DNA from: an uncultured Methanobrevibacter sp.
GTDB lineage: Archaea; Methanobacteriota; Methanobacteria; Methanobacteriales; Methanobacteriaceae
Direction of reading: 5' to 3'
Assembly (NCBI RefSeq): GCF_937898925.1
Contig: NZ_CALDKF010000068.1
Location: 1 to 15,173, forward strand
DNA: 15,173 nt
Position 1 is the stretch's first letter; each line of letters begins with the position of its first letter. This document shows positions 12,693 through 15,173 of the stretch, in pieces. A program made the translations under genes and the position numbers. The notes beneath the pieces are model-generated. The model was not told the DNA's origin. It saw only the letters and a list, made by a program, of their open reading frames with translations, and searched no databases.

Positions 12693-14120
12693 ATGATTAT
12701 TAATCAATTGTCTGAATATTTGATTCATTTAAGATATGATGATATTCCTAAGGAAGCTATTGAAAAGGCTAAATCATGTTTCATTGACTATTTGGCAGTT
12801 TATCTAAGAGGTTTAGAGAGTGATAATGCTCAAATAGCCATTAAAACCATTTATGAATTATATGGCAATGATTTTAATTCCTTAAATAAAGGATTCATAA
12901 ATGGAATTGCTTCACATAGCTTGGATTTGGATGATGGCCATAGGTGGGCACAATTGCATCCTGGTTCAGTTGTATTCTCAACAGTTCTGGCAATGATATC
13001 AGATAGTGGTTTGGAATTGGATATCACATCTGAAGAGTTTCTTGAAGCGGTCATTGGAGGATATGAAATAGCTATTGCTCTTGGAATGCTCGTCAATCCA
13101 GACCATAGAAATCAAGGATTCCATAGTACTGGAACAATAGGTGCATTTGCTGCTGGAGCAGTTGCATCAAAGCTTTTAAGATTGAATAAGGAGAAAACAG
13201 AACACTGTTTTGGCTTATGTGCAACCCAGTCATCAGGACTTCTTGAAGCAGATCATGCAGGAACTATGGGAAAATCATTGCATGTTGGAAATGCAGTTTA
13301 CAATGGAATACTGTCAGCATATCTTGCTAAAAATGGATTTACAGGCGCTGAATCATTAATTGATGGAAAAGAGGGATTCATAAAAGCCATGGCTTCAGAT
13401 TTATTTGATAGGCAATGTGATGATAATGGCAATTTAGATGATTCAAAATTATCCCAGTTCATTGATATGAATTTAAACAAATTCCATATAAACAATGTCT
13501 ATTTAAAGAAATATCCATTCTGCAGACATATTCATTCGGCAATTGATTCAACTTTAGCTTTAAAGAATGATTTGAAAGATTTGAAAGATTCAAATAATTT
13601 GAAAATTGACTGTTCAGACATCTCTTCAATTGATATAGAAACATATAAGATTGCAAGTGAGCATGATAATTATAATCCTAAAAATGAACAGGACTTAAAG
13701 CAATCATTGCCTTATGCAGTAGCTATTGCATTGGTTTTAGATGATTTGAGCTTGGATTCAATAGATGAATTGATTGACAATGGCCTTTTTGATGAAAAAT
13801 CAGCTGATAAGGACATTTTGAAGATAAAAGAAATTGTAAGCAAGATCAATATTGATAACAATGAAAAATTGAATCAAATGACTCCAGAAAAAAGACCATC
13901 TAAAGTAACAATAAAGTTCAGGGATGATTCATATGAAATCTTGGAGGAAACCACTTATTATCCATTGGGAGAAGTGGAAAATCCTTTAAAAGAAGAGGAT
14001 ATTTTAGATAAATTCAAACTTTTAAATCCTAAGTTTAATATGAATAAGTTACAAATAATTAAACAGATGGAAGATTATTCAATTCACGAAGTTTTTGAAG
14101 AATTGGATTTATTAGATTAA
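12693..14120 (+). CDS. MmgE/PrpD-family protein (2-methylcitrate dehydratase / related lyase family)
   Basis: 475 residues, in the family's range. Conserved features: the N-terminal helical start LSEYLIHLRYDDIPKEAIEKAKSCFIDYLAVYL, ASHSLDLDDGHRWAQLHPGSVV (75-94, the active-site HxxDxDDxH / HPG region), ALGMLVNPDHRNQGFHSTGTIGAFAAGA, AGTMGKSLHVGNA, and KKYPFCRHIHSAIDS near 270-284. Family members handle small carboxylic acids: 2-methylcitrate dehydratase, cis-aconitate decarboxylase, iminodisuccinate epimerase. The substrate cannot be told from sequence. This copy has acidic, less conserved C-terminal segments (330-400). Its place between a DUF3100 membrane protein and a U32-like barrel suggests a joint role in using a carboxylic acid, but no methylcitrate synthase or lyase is present, so a methylcitrate cycle is unlikely. 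Confidence 0.85.
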   Translation: MIINQLSEYLIHLRYDDIPKEAIEKAKSCFIDYLAVYLRGLESDNAQIAIKTIYELYGNDFNSLNKGFINGIASHSLDLDDGHRWAQLHPGSVVFSTVLAMISDSGLELDITSEEFLEAVIGGYEIAIALGMLVNPDHRNQGFHSTGTIGAFAAGAVASKLLRLNKEKTEHCFGLCATQSSGLLEADHAGTMGKSLHVGNAVYNGILSAYLAKNGFTGAESLIDGKEGFIKAMASDLFDRQCDDNGNLDDSKLSQFIDMNLNKFHINNVYLKKYPFCRHIHSAIDSTLALKNDLKDLKDSNNLKIDCSDISSIDIETYKIASEHDNYNPKNEQDLKQSLPYAVAIALVLDDLSLDSIDELIDNGLFDEKSADKDILKIKEIVSKINIDNNEKLNQMTPEKRPSKVTIKFRDDSYEILEETTYYPLGEVENPLKEEDILDKFKLLNPKFNMNKLQIIKQMEDYSIHEVFEELDLLD

Positions 14121-14187
14121 AATTCTTTGATTTAAAAATGATATTAATTAAATATTATCAAATAATTAATTATAAAAAGTGATTTTT

Positions 14188-15066
14188 ATGATGGATGAAA
14201 CTAAAAAATCATTGGAGAAGTTAGGAATTAATGAATTACATGATGATTATGTATCTAAAAAGAGATTTGAAGATGGGGGACAATATAGATTTGAAGTTCC
14301 AGGAATACAAGGTCCTTCTGCACTTGAATCTCTTTTAGAGGCTTCCAATGATTATGACTTAACAATTCATAGGGCCACTCAAACCAAAGGAATCATGTTT
14401 TTATTGGATGATGAAATAAGCAAAATGGTTGATTTGGCTCAAGATGCAAATATGCAATTGTTTTTAGCTGTTGGTCCAAGGGCTCCTTATGATACAAGCG
14501 CTACTGTCCAAACTGAAGAGGGAAAACGTATAGGGTACAGGTTAAGAGGTTACAATAATCTTGTTTATGCTATTGAAGATGTTAAAAGAGCAGTTGATTT
14601 GGGAGTTAGAGGCATCTTATTATATGATGAGGGTTTGCTTTATGCTCTTTCTAAAATGAGAGATGCAGGAGAACTTCCTAAAGACTTACTGTTTAAGTTG
14701 TCTGCTCATGCAGGCTGTTCCAATCCTGCTTCAGCAAAGCTATTTGAATCAATTGGATTGAACTCACTTAATCCTGTAAGAGACCTTCAGATTCCAATGT
14801 TGGCATCATTGCGTGATGCAATAGATATTCCAATTGACATCCATACTGAAAATCCAAAGTCAACAGGAGGATTCATACGCCATTATGAAGTTCCTGAAAT
14901 GATTAAGGTGGCAAGTCCAGTCTATTTGAAGACAGGAGGATCCGTTGCAAAGCATCATAGTTGGGATACAACTGAAAAGGAAGCTCGCCAAAGAGCAAAA
15001 CAAGTTGCTTTAATTAGGGATTTGATTGAAAGACATTATCCTGATGCTATAATGAGTAAATTATAA
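14188..15066 (+). CDS. U32-peptidase-like TIM-barrel protein
   Basis: 292 residues from the ATG at 14188; GTGA 14179-14182 lies 5 bases upstream (ATG 14191 is the alternative). The segments LGVRGILLYDEGLLYALSKM, LFKLSAHAGCSNPASAKLFESIGLNSLNPVRDLQIPMLASLRDAIDIPIDIH and STGGFIRHYEVPEMIKVASPVYLK match a group usually labelled U32 family peptidase, with barrel strands ending in conserved D, N and H residues. The group is shorter than true collagenase-like U32 proteins and no protease activity is shown for it, so a lyase- or isomerase-like carbohydrate or acid enzyme is equally possible. C-terminal residues 255-292 are helical and basic (TEKEARQRAKQVALIRD). It follows the MmgE/PrpD gene by 67 bases on the same strand. 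No signal peptide. Confidence 0.7.
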   Translation: MMDETKKSLEKLGINELHDDYVSKKRFEDGGQYRFEVPGIQGPSALESLLEASNDYDLTIHRATQTKGIMFLLDDEISKMVDLAQDANMQLFLAVGPRAPYDTSATVQTEEGKRIGYRLRGYNNLVYAIEDVKRAVDLGVRGILLYDEGLLYALSKMRDAGELPKDLLFKLSAHAGCSNPASAKLFESIGLNSLNPVRDLQIPMLASLRDAIDIPIDIHTENPKSTGGFIRHYEVPEMIKVASPVYLKTGGSVAKHHSWDTTEKEARQRAKQVALIRDLIERHYPDAIMSKL

Positions 15067-15099
15067 TGAAAATAAATGAAAATAAATAAGAATAAATAA

Positions 15100-15127
15100 A
15101 AATAATTGTTTTTATTCGTTTTTTCTA
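15100..15127 (+). terminator. T-rich termination tract after the U32-like gene
   Basis: AATTGTTTTTATTCGTTTTTTC follows the stop at short distance, without a hairpin, in the style of archaeal U-tract terminators. Confidence 0.35.
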
Positions 15128-15148
15128 ATTAAGATTATTGTTGATACT

Positions 15149-15173
15149 ATGGATTTGATTGAAAAGGTTCAGG
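15149..15173 (+). CDS. Possible start of a further gene, cut by the window edge
   Basis: ATG at 15149 opens MDLIEKVQ and runs off the end. GTTGAT (15140-15145) is a weak ribosome-site candidate. Only eight codons are visible, so nothing can be said about the product. Confidence 0.3.

Noticed and set aside
12693..14120. A methylcitrate cycle (prp) operon
   Set aside because: No methylcitrate synthase, lyase or AcnD-like gene is in the window, and DUF3100 and U32-like partners point elsewhere.

Overview
The window looks like the chromosome of a gut or rumen methanogen of the Methanobacteriales, most likely Methanobrevibacter. The evidence is a very AT-rich base composition, the archaeal genes tiaS (tRNA-Ile2 agmatidine synthesis) and Thg1-type tRNA guanylyltransferase, a MTH967-type archaeal HTH regulator, an MTH538-like TIR-fold protein, archaeal TATA boxes, and ribosome binding sites of the form GGTGA or GTGA placed 4-5 bases before most starts. 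The species call is inference.

Bases 1-63 do not fit the rest. Read on the minus strand they give the first 21 codons of a bacterial-looking GntR-family regulator (MIILDYRDKRPIYEQ...). On the plus strand the Thg1 reading frame opens only after an in-frame stop at 47-49 and lacks its N-terminus. I read this as a chimeric contig end joined through about 14-17 bases of shared sequence.

Layout: 50-763 Thg1-like tRNA-His guanylyltransferase (5' truncated); 809-1603 JAMM/MPN+ metalloprotease-like protein; 1730-3304 (minus) serA; 3305-3607 a long regulatory gap with mirrored promoter elements; 3608-3949 YbjQ-family protein; three 21-bp tandem repeats; 4121-5844 a TetR regulator overlapping a radical SAM enzyme, with a TetR-type operator between TATA box and start; 6000-6815 a TIM-barrel/aldo-keto-reductase-like protein of unknown role; 6920-7750 an FdhD-family protein; 7819-8247 a stand-alone TIR-like protein; 8280-8447 (minus) a 55-residue two-helix membrane protein; 8504-9487 (minus) an archaeal HTH regulator; 9712-10965 tiaS; and a three-gene group at 11192-15066 (DUF3100 membrane protein, MmgE/PrpD family protein, U32-peptidase-like TIM barrel). 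A partial gene may start at 15149.

The housekeeping part serves serine synthesis (serA), tRNA maturation or repair (Thg1, TiaS) and sulfur delivery to formate dehydrogenase (FdhD). The more unusual parts are the self-regulated TetR-radical SAM pair; an identical 18-bp palindromic element in front of both the fdhD-like and the TIR-like gene; the DUF3100-MmgE/PrpD-U32-like group, which could be an uncharacterised uptake and dehydration module for a small carboxylic acid; and the DUF3100 gene, which appears to start at ATT. No tRNA, rRNA, CRISPR array or insertion sequence was seen.
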